A DNA stretch of 64,000 bases from Myrica gale (GCA_963930655.1 OZ005610.1:8313001-8377000); one strand, 5' to 3'; shown: positions 1-12,020, numbered from the stretch's first letter. Program-made: numbers and translations. Notes: generated from the letters alone by a model not told the origin.

Positions 1-2298
1 GTTCCCATCTCCATCTATCTCACTCAGTTTGATGACCTGGTCCCTTGAAATTAAGCCGAAAAGAGACAGACCGCCAGAGTTCAATTTCTCCCCTCCAAAT
101 TTCACTATTAACAAGGAATTCGAATTAAGGTCATTTGACCTTGGATCAAACAAAACAGAGAAGCTCCCAAATGTCAGGTCAGGGCTCGCAAATAATTTAT
201 TCAAATCGTCACTTTCCTCTCCAACATTATTTGATTTGTCAGCTGGAATCAATGACCTTCTCCTGGCCACTCTCATTACGTTAGCAGCTTCTCTCATCCC
301 ACTAAGAAAAGCTCCATGCATTGTTGCTGGATACTGTTTGTTAGTTGCCTCTCCTGCAAAGAACACTCTCCCATCTCCAACACTCTCTGCAAGTATATCA
401 TAGTCATCTCCTGAAGACCCAATCGCAACATAAGAGTAAGACCCATATGAAAAGTGATCCTTCCCCCAGCGTGTACAGACTGCCTGAACTGGATCTGGAA
501 CCGCAATTCCTTTCGGATGGAAGATACCTCTCAATATGCCTAACACCCTTCTCACAGACTCCACAGGTGACATCATCTCAAACTTGATCGCAGCATCTCC
601 AGCCACAAGTGCAACAAGAAGAGGGCCTCCTGACACTGAAGAATAACTATAAAACAAAAAGAACTCTCCTCTCATACCTGGATCTTGAGTCAAATGCCCA
701 AACGTATCAATATCACCACCCCAGAAATTGTATGGAAACAACATGGCAACCTTATTTAACAACCCAAATCCTAATCTCTCAATTGCATCTTTCTTTCGCT
801 GTGGAAGCCCGGGAACAAATTCAATACTTCTCTTTTTAAGCACACCTAGTGGCACCGTGCAAAGAACCATGTCCCCCCGAAACTCCTGCCCATCAGCATA
901 GACCAGAACCCCATCTGTCCCGTACCTAATACTCTCCACAGTCCTCTCATAAAAAATCGGAAGATCCTCAGAAAGTGCCCGCACAAATGTCTCGTTACCC
1001 CCTGGAATAAAACAATGATCACCACCCATCTCATAGGGATCATCCTGGTCCCAATATGCCATCGACAAATTGGACATCAACGACGCATTGGCATACTCCA
1101 AATTGGCAAGATGCCAATTCAACAACATGCACTCTTGTGGGTCCTCGGCAACATTATAAACGCGCCGAAAAGCTTCAATCGCAGTCCCCAATGGAACATC
1201 TACGGATTTAACTTCCTCTATCATATCATGCCTAAGCTTACAAACTCTATCCAACAATTTGTTGAACGAAATCTCAACTTTAGAATCAATTTCAGAGTTC
1301 ACCGCTTCGCCATCAGGTAAGTACAATGGGCATATATCTCTTACCTTATGAAGCGGTAATCGCATTTGCCTTGCGAGAACCCCAAGGGGGTTGCCGTTTA
1401 TACCAGTGAGGACGCTCCCACCGAGATCCGCTGCGGCCTCAACACCGTCACCGTCCATTTTCTTCGTCCTCACGCGCCCTCCCGGCCGTGCCCTACCTTC
1501 CAAGACTACAACTTTGAACCCCATAAATACCAATTGCCTCGCAGCGACTAAACCGGCGAGACCGGCACCAACAATTACCACATTCCCCTTGTCTATTCCA
1601 TCAATTGACCTCAATTTTGCTTCTTTAATGGCGGTTGCGAGCCCGAAGTTGATGTAACCGTGGTTGAGAAGAAAGCGGTAGGCCGAGTCGACGAGGCCTT
1701 TGTGCTCGGCCCGAATGGACTCGAGCGCGTGGTCGAAGGTCAGCCAAACGGACACGTTGGATCGCCACCGAGAAAGAATGTGGTTCCGGACCACGATGTA
1801 GTTGGCTTGCTCGACGCCGCCGATTGTGGAAACAACGTTGGCTTCGATCTCCTCCTCTGTGAGCGAGTCGACCGGGAAGCCAACAGAGATTGCGATTAGC
1901 GCTTCGACGTCGACGTCCCTGGCGTGGTCCGACCGGCGACTCCTGGAGAGCGATGGATTGCCAATGAGCTCCGTAAAAAATTTCTTTCTTCGGCGACGCC
2001 TCTTGGGCGGCAGTCCGGCCTCAATTGCACCAGGTTCGTTTGGTTTAGGGGTTTGGTGGGGTCCATCAAGGTTATCATCTTGGATGGGCTCGGAGGAGGT
2101 GTCGTCTTGAGACTCCGAAACGAGAGCTTCGGCAGTCGTTTTGGGAAGCGCGAAGTGGTTTCCTGATGAGTTTTGGAGATTGTTCTCTGACGGGGTTGCA
2201 CTACTTGAGTGAGTGAGGTCAGTATCAGGCGAGGAGTCGCCGGATGCGACGTCGTTAGGGTTGTCGGAGCGATCTTGCGAAGCTTCTGTTGGTTCCAT
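1..2298 (-). CDS. LDL1: Lysine-specific histone demethylase 1 homolog 1 (LSD1-like), 3' end outside the window
   Basis: One uninterrupted reading frame of 766 codons runs from the ATG at 2298 to the window edge without an intron or stop. Members of this family remove methyl groups from histone H3 lysine 4 with FAD and help control flowering-time genes in the nucleus. Visible features: an acidic, Ser-rich N-terminus; a basic KRRRRRKK stretch near residues 99-106 that could be a nuclear signal; a SWIRM domain at about 130-223; a GAGLAG dinucleotide-binding motif near 244-249 opening the amine-oxidase domain; GFGLLNKV with the lysine (about residue 516) equivalent to the FAD-contacting lysine of LSD1; and GEATN with YPATMHGAFLSG near the end of the domain. 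The intronless structure matches my memory of Arabidopsis LDL1 and argues against FLD. The upstream in-frame context gives no better start. The C-terminal tail is cut off by the window edge. Confidence 0.95.
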   Translation of the reverse strand, partial: MEPTEASQDRSDNPNDVASGDSSPDTDLTHSSSATPSENNLQNSSGNHFALPKTTAEALVSESQDDTSSEPIQDDNLDGPHQTPKPNEPGAIEAGLPPKRRRRRKKFFTELIGNPSLSRSRRSDHARDVDVEALIAISVGFPVDSLTEEEIEANVVSTIGGVEQANYIVVRNHILSRWRSNVSVWLTFDHALESIRAEHKGLVDSAYRFLLNHGYINFGLATAIKEAKLRSIDGIDKGNVVIVGAGLAGLVAARQLVFMGFKVVVLEGRARPGGRVRTKKMDGDGVEAAADLGGSVLTGINGNPLGVLARQMRLPLHKVRDICPLYLPDGEAVNSEIDSKVEISFNKLLDRVCKLRHDMIEEVKSVDVPLGTAIEAFRRVYNVAEDPQECMLLNWHLANLEYANASLMSNLSMAYWDQDDPYEMGGDHCFIPGGNETFVRALSEDLPIFYERTVESIRYGTDGVLVYADGQEFRGDMVLCTVPLGVLKKRSIEFVPGLPQRKKDAIERLGFGLLNKVAMLFPYNFWGGDIDTFGHLTQDPGMRGEFFLFYSYSSVSGGPLLVALVAGDAAIKFEMMSPVESVRRVLGILRGIFHPKGIAVPDPVQAVCTRWGKDHFSYGSYSYVAIGSSGDDYDILAESVGDGRVFFAGEATNKQYPATMHGAFLSGMREAANVMRVARRRSLIPADKSNNVGEESDDLNKLFASPDLTFGSFSVLFDPRSNDLNSNSLLIVKFGGEKLNSGGLSLFGLISRDQVIKLSEIDGDGN

Positions 2299-2559
2299 GT
2301 GTCGAACAAAATTTGATTGACGACGATCCTACTATTAAGTGGACTAAACTCTAGGGCTTTAATCTTGGATTCAAACTTAAACATGAGTAACAGTCTAACA
2401 GATCGGCTTTCTTGGGCCTAGGGAGTCAAAATTGAGCAAAAAGTTCGGCCATTTTCATATTGGGCTATATCTAAAGTTGGATTTGATGCATGGCCCTCGG
2501 GTAACCTCTACAGTGCGTCCGATGCGCAGGGCTAAACCGTCAAACCACTGTTTTCATTT

Positions 2560-2807
2560 TAAAAGAAAGGGATAAATGTAAAATTGGTTCCTGTGCTATA
2601 CGCAAAAATCGATTTAGTCCTTGTGATATGAAAATCATCAATTTAGTCCCTGTGATTTCAGAAAGTGATAAAATCAGTCCATGATGGAGGACCAATAACA
2701 AACGAAAATAGAATCGCATGACTAAATCGATTCTTTTCATATCACAGGGACTAAATCGATTTTTGCTTATAACACAGAGACCAATTTACATTTATCCCTA
2801 AAAGAAA
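2560..2807. mobile_element. 230-bp foldback Mutator-type MITE with 9-bp TSD
   Basis: The element spans 2569-2798 and starts GGGATAAATG and ends CATTTATCCC. The two halves are inverted copies of a segment reading 'CAAAAATCGATTTAGTCC'. It is flanked by a perfect 9-bp direct repeat TAAAAGAAA (2560-2568 and 2799-2807), the TSD size typical of Mutator-like elements. It has no coding capacity. A near-identical element lies at 63227-63458. It sits about 270 bp upstream of the LDL1 start. Confidence 0.9.
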
Positions 2808-3729
2808 AGAACTAAAAAAATACATAGTTTTTCGAGGAAATATAATAAACCATGGACAAAAATTAAATTAGATAAGATTATATGCCAAAATATAATAAAC
2901 TCTTTTAAGTTTTAAAAATAAGTTTAGCTTGATTTGACTGGTAAATCAGATGGAAGGCAATACTCTTAATAAAATAAAAATTATATATTATTTTTAAGGT
3001 AATGTCATTATATGCTTCTTAATTATATGTCACACCTAATTTTAAAACTGCTATTTACATATCTCTTTACGTTTACGATCTTCCGTTTGAAATGACTGTT
3101 AAACTACGTGAAAAATAATTAAAATATTTTTTTAATACAAAATTACTAATATTTAAAATATTCATCTTAAAATTAAAAAATATGTCTTTTTAAAATATAA
3201 TGTTGAAACTCTATTTTAATAATTTATTTATTTTTTAAAATTTCGGTGTGACTTAAGGCTTAAATCCAATGGAGGGAGAAAATTGATGATATTCAAAATA
3301 TAAAAGTCACAAATTGCCATTTTGAAATTTAAGAGATCAGATTATTTTTTACGGGACTTATTATGACAATATCCCATTATTTTTTTAACTTTAGTAATTA
3401 ACTAAAGACTACAATGGATATATTTTAAAAAACTTTTGGGATGTAATTAGATAAATTAAAAATTATAAGATTTTGATTTTTGTCTATAGAATATCATACT
3501 CTTAACTTATTTTATTTAAGGGAAAAAATAATATTTAAGGTTAAATATACTTTACCTTTTATTTTTAGAGATTTTTACACGCATTCCAAATTTTGACGAA
3601 CAATTTGAATACGAGATTTAAATTAAAAAAGTATATAAGTTAAGAGATTCAATGTATCAAAAATAACCTAGTGCAAAATGTAAATCATCAAAAGATTATA
3701 TTTAACCCTAATATTTAACTTCGAACCGA
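2808..3729. other. AT-rich divergent intergenic DNA
   Basis: This very AT-rich stretch lies between the divergent LDL1 and membrane-protein genes. I see no coding frame, RNA gene or clear repeat border in it. Confidence 0.6.
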
Positions 3730-3964
3730 ACAGAAACAAGTAAACCAAAAAAGGAGAGAGCTACGGGGAGAGAAGGGGCACGCAACAAACCCCTGGTGAA
3801 ATACGAATTGAACGTTGATGCCCACGCCCGTTCCGTTCCTTCGTCCAAATAGTCGTTGGCTCTGCCGAGTCTCAATTGTCGACGACGACGATCTCTGAGC
3901 TCCTGAGAGAGAAAGGAGAATACTTCAGATAAGTTGAGACAGAAGGAGAGAGGGGAAGAGCACC

Positions 3965-6688
3965 ATGATAACGAGATCGAATCTAGCAGAGCAGTTGAGA
4001 GAGTACCAGCTTCGATCTAAGCACGACTGGGCCTCCGTCTCCTTCTTCTCCTCCACTTCTAATGTCCCTTCTGCAAGGTACTGTTTAAATATTTTGATTT
4101 TATTCTGTTTGGGTTTACTTTTGCCGTTCTTGCACTTTTTCTTATCGTTGTTTGGCTCCTTTTGGGATCAGCGTGCTTAATCTGGTGTATAGATGTTACT
4201 AGAAATACATATTAACATTTAGAATTGCTAATTCGATTAGATTAGCTAGGGTTGTGATGTTTGGGGATCAAATTTGTTGGATACCTTGGATTGTCTTGGA
4301 ATTTTGGTGGGAAATACAAAATCTGGTATGGAGCACTCGTATAGGGGCGAAGCTTTCTAAGATTGGTGAGGTCAATTATATCAGCTCTCGTTTTTTGCTT
4401 TTTGTGATGCGTTTTGAATTGTTTGTTTGAAAATTCTTTACAATTCACATGGAACTATCATCGTGTGTTCTATCGAAGCTACAACACCTGGCAGATATAA
4501 CCATCAGGTCTGTTGAATCATTTGAAAATAGAGGGCCTGTAAGGTTGCGGCGTTTTTTCACCCATCTTCTTTCTTCTTTTTAACACAAAAATCGAGATTG
4601 TTTCCGGGAAAATATACTGTATATGACCGTAGGATTTTAAGTTGCATGTGGTGTGCGGCATATTGCTGGTGAAATAAGGCTCGCAATTACTGGATGACAA
4701 GGGGATGGCATGTCTATTTATTGGTGCTTGTTTTTCATAGAGATTCACAACATGGTAACTGGTGCTAATCTTTTGTGAGGAAGCTTTTATATTGGGTATC
4801 GTCCAGGTTTTTGGAGTTGGCTGACCAGTGTGCATTGAAGAATATCTATATGTATCAATTAAGATTGACATGATACATGAGGACAAGGTAGTTGCCTTGA
4901 TTTCACATTAGATTTGTTAAATATTTGTTGATTCCTTTCAGTTGTATAAGTGAGAAGGAGGTGTTTATAGCTGATGGAAAAGATAAGTACTATTGATCAT
5001 CTCCATGAATGTTGGCAAATTGTGACCCTGCTGTTGAACAGAGTTAAGATGTTTGTTTTACATGGTTTGACTAGTTATGTACTCTACTTAAGACTGGGAT
5101 GGAGTAGTTTCATGGTGGGAGAGGTAATTATAAAGTGATGTGGAAATATTGGAGAGTGTTTACTATCTTGTTGTTCTTATGAAAAATGCCAATGTCAATG
5201 TTTAGCCATTAGGTCGTTTTATGCTTGAATAATGGTTCAAAAGATCCGGCCATTGACATACTGAAAAAGCAAGGGCTTCAAGGCTTGAAGATCTGACTTG
5301 GGACCAGGATGATATTGGCTGAAACTTGCTACTGACATATAAGCAATCTTTCAGGAAAGCTTACGGCTGTGAACTGGCCAATTCTCTAGCAGTTCAGCTC
5401 ATGGGTGGGCAGTTCATTTTATCCAGTCCTGTTTTTAAATGAAGTTGGTAGGAGGTCCGAACCTCAAACTGGATGATATTGGCTGTTTGTTTGAATGCTA
5501 GTCTAGGCATGTTAGCGTTTCATGCTGGAGAGAATCTTATCTAAAGGTGTGCTTGATTTAGGAAGTATTGATTATCAGGCTGTAACACTACTCTACTAAT
5601 CAATCTGCGAGAATATTGGTGCTGTTTGTCTGTTGTCTGTCCCAGATGTCTTGATACAGTCGAAAAGCGTTAGTATATCCATATAAATTAGTGATGTGTG
5701 CTAATAACTAAGATGGCTTAGCCTTCCTGTGCCCGCCCCATAGTTCTTGCTAGCTATTTCGATTTAGGAATCAGAACAAGTTTTGTTTATGACTTTTCTT
5801 CTGAGTTTATTGTGCAAGGTGAGTTAATTTGGTGAAATAAGTGTGTAAATATTGATGGATAGTACACTACCATTGGAATCATTGACTATACTCTGCAGTT
5901 ATTAAGGGTATGTTTGTTTCCCCAACATTTTGGGGCATGAAAATTTCCAGCAAAACAAACACTTCAACATTTTTATCTTTTACACACACACTTTACCTTT
6001 CACAAACCCCAATAAATCTCAAGTAAAGATTTTCAAAATTTCGGGAATATTCCCCAAAATTTTGGCAAACAAACGCACCCTAAATCAGCTTAATAAAATT
6101 AAATTAGGTATTTACTGATAGTCTGTCAACTAGCTAGAAAATGATGGTGCAAAGGAAATGAAGAGTCATGAGATTCATGTTTGAATGAATATGCAGGCGA
6201 CTGAACTGCAAATTCATGTCAATGGACGTAGTGGTCATTGGGGGTTGACTATATTATTTTCTAGCTTGCCTTATGCAATCGATGAGTTCAATTTCTCACA
6301 ACTTGAAATTCTCTTGGCGTGTTATTGTTGATCAGAACAGTTTCATTTTCCCTATGGGACTTATAATTTGAATTCTTTATTCTTTCTTTCTGTTTTGTTT
6401 TGTTCTCTCTTCCCAATTCCATGGATGAATTACTTCTGACAGTAGTTTTGTCACTTCTCTTCCTTTTTCTCTGGATGCAGGGTGGATGTTGTGATATTTG
6501 TCATATGGGAACTTGTAATTCTAGCTTTCCTGGTTTTTGCTGCGGTTTCTCTGTACTTTAGGCATATGCAACTTGCTTTCATTCTAGTATGTATCACAAT
6601 GCTATTGCTTTTATGCATGAAAATTACAAAGCAAGTGAGATTGGCCAGGAAAAAGAAGCGAAGGATGCTTCTTCCATTATCAATGTAA
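3965..6688 (+). CDS. Small two-span membrane protein of unknown function (2 exons)
   Basis: Exon 1 is 3965-4077 and exon 2 is 6481-6688. The 2.4 kb intron has a GT donor after 4077 and an AG acceptor at 6479-6480, and the join gives an open 106-aa protein. Residues 1-38 are polar (start MITRSNLAEQLREY). Two hydrophobic segments follow at about 39-64 and 67-85, then a strongly basic tail (VRLARKKKRRMLLPLSM). I believe it belongs to a small plant-conserved family annotated only as transmembrane protein; no function can be assigned. The start follows a GA-rich leader (about 3730-3964), and the gene is divergent from LDL1. The conservation-like basic tail next to the second segment suggests that end faces the cytosol. 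An alternative without the upstream exon would begin inside the first hydrophobic segment and is unlikely. Confidence 0.82.
5903..6083. mobile_element. 175-bp PIF/Tourist-like MITE in the intron
   Basis: The element occupies 5906-6080. Its ends are GGGTATGTTTGTTT and, inverted, GGGTGCGTTTGTTTG, flanked by TAA on both sides (5903-5905, 6081-6083). A 3-bp TWA duplication is typical of PIF/Harbinger. A reversed copy lies at about 61947-62125, and the right end of the 44.6-48.6 kb element is related. Confidence 0.8.
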
Positions 6689-7204
6689 AACACATGTAGT
6701 CTCAATTTACGGTGCACGCCCTACCTTCTTGTGTTAAGTTCTTGGCCATTGCAATTGGTCCAGCTTCTTTTTGGGTCAGTAGACAATGGATTACACCTAA
6801 AGGAAGTTGATAAGGAATATAATGTATTTGACCGATGCTGATCAAAGTGGCATATTCTCGAGATAGGAAGTTGCAGATGATATCATCGAATGAGAGGTTG
6901 TTTGTAGTTGTACTGTCTGTTTGCTGTATACAACTTGTCGTAGAAGCAGTTACTTGATAGTCATTTTTTCCCCTGGCAGAGTAACACTGGTGTAAGCTTG
7001 AAGTGTAATAACAAACCGAATGCTTCATGCCTGCTTAAATTACATGACAACTAGGTGCCAGACGGGTTTACAATCGTCTCGGAAAGCAGTAACACGTTGC
7101 TATTATCACGAACACACAAACATGCGGTTTCTGCAAGGCCTGGAGCTGAAGTTTGCAAGGGCATCTTCCGGGGAAAATTTCCTATGCTTTCTTGTTTTTA
7201 CCAC
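6689..7204. other. Convergent 3' regions
   Basis: Intergenic stretch between the ends of the convergent membrane-protein gene and first LHT-like gene. It probably holds both 3' UTRs. I see no further gene. Confidence 0.5.
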
Positions 7205-10200
7205 TCACTGGGGCTTGAAAAAGTGGATCTCTAGTCCCATTGTCGCTATGTCCCAAATTGCTCCCGTGACGACTAGAATGCTGAGAATCGTTCCCAAGAC
7301 TCCCAATGCCCAATTGAGGTACCAAATCCCACTGTATCTCCTGGGTTTCTTGATCACTATCCACATGAAACACGGATACGCTAAGGTGATTGGTAGCGCT
7401 ATTCCTCCAATCAATCCAGCTAAGCTCGGCAAGAATGGTAGTGCCACGGCTATGAAAAATGCAAGACATCCAAAGGCGGCTCGCAACCCCGAGCGGAGCC
7501 ACCATGGGCAGCGTTTGTTCTTTTTGCTGGTATATCTCAGCTCCAGATTGTCAAAGACCGGCATTGCATATATTTGGAATGAGCTGAGGCTGTTAAGCAC
7601 CACGAGCAAGCTCGCTAGTCCCAAGAGAAGTTTTGATGTGTCATGCTCGTGATATTTGTAAAGAGCATTTAGCATCCCTCCACTGGGTATCTGGCAATAG
7701 AGCAGAAATCGTTAGTATCTAGTAGTTTCAGAGAGGAATTAACGCATTAGGTTTGTGTACGGACTTTCAAGTATACAAGAATAATGTTTAGGTCAAGCCC
7801 AGAACGAGGAAAAATGTTTTGAGTATAGGACTATAATAATGTGTCGGAAAGATATGTGCTTACCAAATTTCCATAAGCCCAGTAGCCGCCAATGGCAATA
7901 GGGAACAGACACATTGCGATGATTACATATGCAAACTTCACTCCTTTCCACATTGGTACCCGCGATGGGCTCTTTCCGCTGGAAGGCATGGTCCCCTGCA
8001 GTGCCAACCCACCCAGATAAATTAATATAGCTGAAAAGCCTATACTTTCATGCGCAGCAGTAGTCTGTTGAATGGATCCTTATCGACATTAAAATCCACT
8101 CTTCAGAATATATAATAACTTACCTGTATTTCAAGGACAAGATTGTGGCCTCTGAAAGCGAAGGCGATTATCCCCAGAGCATTCAAAATGCTGAAAAGCC
8201 TTTCTCCGTCGGAATTTGCGTTCACTGGATCGTACGAGACGCCCATGGGCCTAGTTTTGGATAGGGAGATCACCCATATCAGAGAGCAATAGCTTATGGC
8301 AGTTACTGCCCCGATTAGGGATACTCCGGCGATTGAATTCAGGTTGGGAAGCTGAGCCAGAACTACGGCGCAGCATGTGAAGACGACGTACCACTCCATA
8401 GTCGGCAGTGGATTTACTTTGCATGTGGACCCACATATGATCTGGAAGAAGATCTTCATGGTCCCACCTCCTATCATGATCAGGGTTACGCACGCGCCAC
8501 CTGAGAGATACATGGTCGGAAATAGGGCAAGCAGTTTCCCTCGCTTCTCTCCTGTTACGCATTCATCCGAGGTATTTCAGGGAAAAAGTAGATGACATAG
8601 AAAAGAGCAATAATAATTATTTTCCTAAATAAAAAGATAGTTTCCTCCCTTTTACTAGTAAAATATCAAGAAGTTTTATCTTATTCCACAATTATGGATA
8701 AAAGGTTGAGAGTATCTCCTCTCTCTCTCTCTCTGCTAAAGGCTAGTCTTCGGGTTCGGTGGGGTTACAAACAAGCCTTTCGTCGATGGACAGTAACACG
8801 TACAAATAAAAGCAAACTTTTAAGATTTCAACGTTTGATATGTGTTGAGTACGTGTAGCTTTATCTTAAGAAATCACATGGGACAGTGTTTTTTGTAATC
8901 CACATGGGACAGTGTTGATTTGTGCTTGTGAACAGATGTCACATGTTAAGCAACATACAATTGTCGGATGATTGACAAGCTATTAGCCTCTGTGGAGTTG
9001 TTAACAAATCTCTATCTGGCACGAAGGTGATGACACCTTTATCAGATAGGACTCATGGAAAGAGGAAAGGATTTATTAACGAATATTCTTCGCACCTTTT
9101 CTCAAACAAAATTCAATCAATAACTTACCAAAAAACTATTCAATCAAAACATTTCTACTAATTAATTTCTCCAACTAAAGGCTTTTTTTTTTCTTGTTGA
9201 AAATTTTGAACTTAGACTTTAAGAAAAGATATGTGTATATATACATGGACCCAAGCATCTTAAAAGGGCTTTTAAGTCCACAAAAATCTTTCTCTCCTTC
9301 AATTACATCATCCAATTCAGTATCTATGTATGACCCTAGTTTATGCTAAGTTTCATTTTAGTATTTTTTTTGTTTCCTTCAAAATTCCTCTAGTCTTCCA
9401 TGTACATGCCTTTGTCGACGTAAAACAACTCTGCAAATAACAATTCACATTTACCTACAATTAAATATGGCACGGCATATGATATTTCATCGTCATCTGA
9501 TTCTTTAAGTACTGAAGATGGAAACTATATATATATATATTCGAACCCCAATGGCGGCTTTATGAAAAATTCACAAAACCCTCGAACGCCGATGGTGCTC
9601 TATCGATATATTTCAAAAGCTTTCTACGTATGGAGTTATTAAGGTTCAGACTTCAGAGTATATAGCTTTATTTATTTTTTTGTGCAGCATGGAGTATTGG
9701 AGTTATGGAATACTGACTGGTCAACTAGATTTTGCTCGGTCGAAGTGGATCGCTTGAGAGACCCTGTAAAGCTAAGCTGATCTATAAACTAAAGATCGAT
9801 GATCGTTCATACCGAAAGCCACCATGGAAAGGCGGAGATATCTGCTGTAACGCGCCCCGGATTCCGCTTCATGCAGCTGAATCAGTAACCACAGAGTGTA
9901 CATCTGCCATGTGAAAGCCACTGAAAGACATACAATTCCCCAGATCCTGAAACAAAGAGAATTAGTTATCTTAAAAGTTAAAGACCCCAACAATTCAACC
10001 TAGCTATATACCAGGATGTCACATCGTCCAAAAATAAAATCTGTGTACACTCAGTGTTATTACATTAACACAGTACATGTGAATTCACAAATATATATAT
10101 AAATAATAGACCCTCACGAAAACGAGGGAACTGGTTACCCAAAAAAAAAAAAACGGGGGAACTCACCAGCCTAGGGATGCGAAAGCTAGGGGAAGAACAA

Positions 10201-10564
10201 GGGCTTGAACCCCTATTCCTGAACACAGCGTATGAAATGCTGAGTAGTAAGCGTTTCCGTTCCTCGACTCCGTGATGGGAAGCCAGGCGTCCTGTGGATC
10301 AAGCTTGGTGAAGTGCCCAACTTCTTCAAAGTAACTTTGCATGCTCACGATGGCCTTCTTCATGGGGCTGGCTATTGGAGTACTCATCAAACGCGAAGCA
10401 AATGGGCTTTTAGGCGTATTTGGAACTAAATCCGTAAGTGGTGACCAAGACAATGAAGGAAAATGAAGTTGAAGGGGTGGGGCCGAGATGGCCGGAGTTT
10501 CTGCGTCTTCCCTCTTTGCCATCACTTGGCTCATGTTCTCTTCGACCACCTCATGACCACCCAT
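7205..10564 (-). CDS. LHTL8: Lysine/histidine transporter-like 8 amino-acid transporter, copy A (5 exons)
   Basis: Reading along the minus strand, exons are 10564-10167, 9946-9813, 8551-8124, 7995-7864 and 7690-7205. All introns are GT-AG, the phases match, and the product is 525 aa, close to the family's roughly 520. It is an amino acid/auxin permease (AAAP) family proton-coupled amino-acid transporter with about 100 cytosolic N-terminal residues, then about ten membrane spans. Family motifs: KLDPQDAWLPITESRNGNAY, LPNLNSIAGVSLIGAVTAI, NALGIIAFAFRGHNLVLEIQ, SSFQIYAMPVFD and a C-terminal FFKPQ. The start is the ATG at 10564; the upstream in-frame TTG is not needed. Intron 2 is 1.26 kb, the others are shorter. 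Paralog B at 17407-20229 has the same intron positions and phases, so the pair arose by tandem duplication. Substrate is inferred from family only. Confidence 0.95.
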
Positions 10565-10956
10565 GACAGCCAAAACAGAGAATCGCCTCTCTCTCTCTCT
10601 CTCTAACAGTACTGTATGAGAGAAACTTTTAAAGGTACTCCTGGGTGCAGTACTGTCATAACATGTCTAGCTAAATATAGAGAAAATGTAAGGAACTTTG
10701 ATTTGCAATATATATGTAATGATAGAGAAGTTTAAGGAATTAGCTACTGATGTTCATGGATTCTGAGTAGGATTAGAGTACTGGAGCGTTACGTGTGAGA
10801 GCAACGTGGCTTAAATAAAGTGGATCTTTGACTGGTCTTGCATGTGGGCTGCTATTATTGACCACAAAGATGGCACAACCAATTGGCTCGTAGGTACTTT
10901 GGATGATTGTGCATGTGGTCTGGAAGTTGGAGCCGCCAGTACCACTATGAGAGTAG
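10565..10956 (-). promoter_or_regulatory. Upstream region of LHTL8 copy A with CT/GA run
   Basis: The leader contains a short CT run (about 10587-10604, GA on the coding strand). No convincing TATA box was seen. The region ends where the retrotransposon TSD begins, so the element inserted roughly 400 bp upstream of the start codon. Confidence 0.4.
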
Positions 10957-11087
10957 TCCGGTGTTAAAATATGCAGTACAGAATCTTTTAGAATTAGAAA
11001 TTGCGGTTAGAGTATGGAATAATGTAGATGAGAGTTGAAGTTTCTTCCTATGTGGAGAAGCTTTTCCGCCGCTTAAAGAAACCGACT

Positions 11088-11282
11088 TTATGGTTGTGTG
11101 GTAAAAATTTTATTATTAGTTTTAATGTTTGTATTGGGTTTAGTGAAAAAAATGAAAAGATGTAATTTTTTATATTTTTTGTAGTGAAAAGTTATGATTT
11201 GATGGGAGAGAGATTATATTATAATATTTTATTATGAGTTGGTGAAATTTTTTGTAAAATTTTGTTATCAAACGAACCCTTA
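11088..11282. mobile_element. 189-bp PIF/Tourist-like MITE inside the 5' LTR
   Basis: The insert 11091-11279 is absent from the 3' LTR at the matching site. It is flanked by TTA on both sides. Ends are TGGTTGTGTGG and, inverted, GGGTTCGTTTG. The core (TTGTAGTGAAAAGT, AGAGAGATTATATT) is shared with the element at 16946-17142. Confidence 0.85.
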
Positions 11283-11439
11283 AAACCCCTATAAATAGGT
11301 GAGTGAGGTAGTAATTTGAGCAAGTTGAAAAAGTGAGCAACTGCGCTTGGTGATTGAAAAGAAGTGGGCTAGCTAAGAGAGTAGTGTTAGAACGAGAAAA
11401 AAAATAGAAAAGTTTTTATTGGAGTGTATGTGAGGTGAA

Positions 11440-11651
11440 GTTCTCTCTCGCTGGTGGTAAGGCTTCGGCTTGGGTTCTAACATGTCCCAAGTTCGAGCCC
11501 CAACATCCCTATTATCGCCCTTGACTTATCTGCTCTCTGGATTGTGGGGTCGGTCCAGTGGGCCGGGGTTTGTACTTCAGAGTTGGGCCAAAAGGGTCCG
11601 GCTTTGGGGAATTTCCTCGTCATCAAAAAAAAAAAAAGGTTCTCTCTCGCT
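11440..11651 (+). mobile_element. 186-bp tRNA-derived SINE inside the 5' LTR
   Basis: The insert 11453-11638 lies between perfect 13-bp copies of GTTCTCTCTCGCT (11440-11452 and 11639-11651), and the 3' LTR has only one copy of that site. It starts with a box A-like GGTGGTAAGGCTTCGG, has a box B-like GTTCGAGCCCC, and ends in a run of 13 A. Together these are the marks of an RNA polymerase III SINE copied by LINE machinery. Confidence 0.9.
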
Positions 11652-12020
11652 AGTCTATGTAGTTTGTTTTTTTGTTTTCTATATTAGTCTATGTAGTTAG
11701 TCTTGTGTGCACCTTGTAAAAGTATTGTGTGCTCTTTGTAAAAGTATTAATATTATATTCTTTTAATAAAAGGAATTTATTTGTTTTACTCAACAATTTT
11801 CTATAAGAGCTAATTGGTCAGGGACCGGTGTCAAAGTGAAACAGTTGAAGTCATTTCGGAGTTGCACAGTGGAAGATTTGTTGGCAGAGAGTCAAGGCAG
11901 TCAGAGACCGTGTTAAGGTGTTACTCGAGAGATCATTGTTTGTGCACAATCTGGGATTGTGAAGCCCGATAGTCTAGAGTTAGGCTTGCTTGGGAGGATG
12001 TGAGACAACACCAAGTCACA

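Larger units (their letters stand above)
10962..11795 (+). repeat. 5' LTR, interrupted by a MITE and a SINE
   Basis: Aligns with the 3' LTR over its whole length except for insertions at 11091-11279 and 11453-11638 and small indels. A TATAAAT box at 11290-11296 is the likely LTR promoter. The tail TTAATAAAAGGAATTTATTT is shared with the 3' LTR. Confidence 0.9.

Noticed and set aside
1896..2384. 162-codon minus-strand frame beginning upstream of LDL1
   Set aside because: It is out of frame with LDL1 and overlaps its N-terminal coding region; the LDL1 frame carries the SWIRM and FAD motifs.
7020..7652. 210-codon plus-strand open frame
   Set aside because: It is antisense to the last exon of LHTL8 copy A, whose protein motifs are clear.
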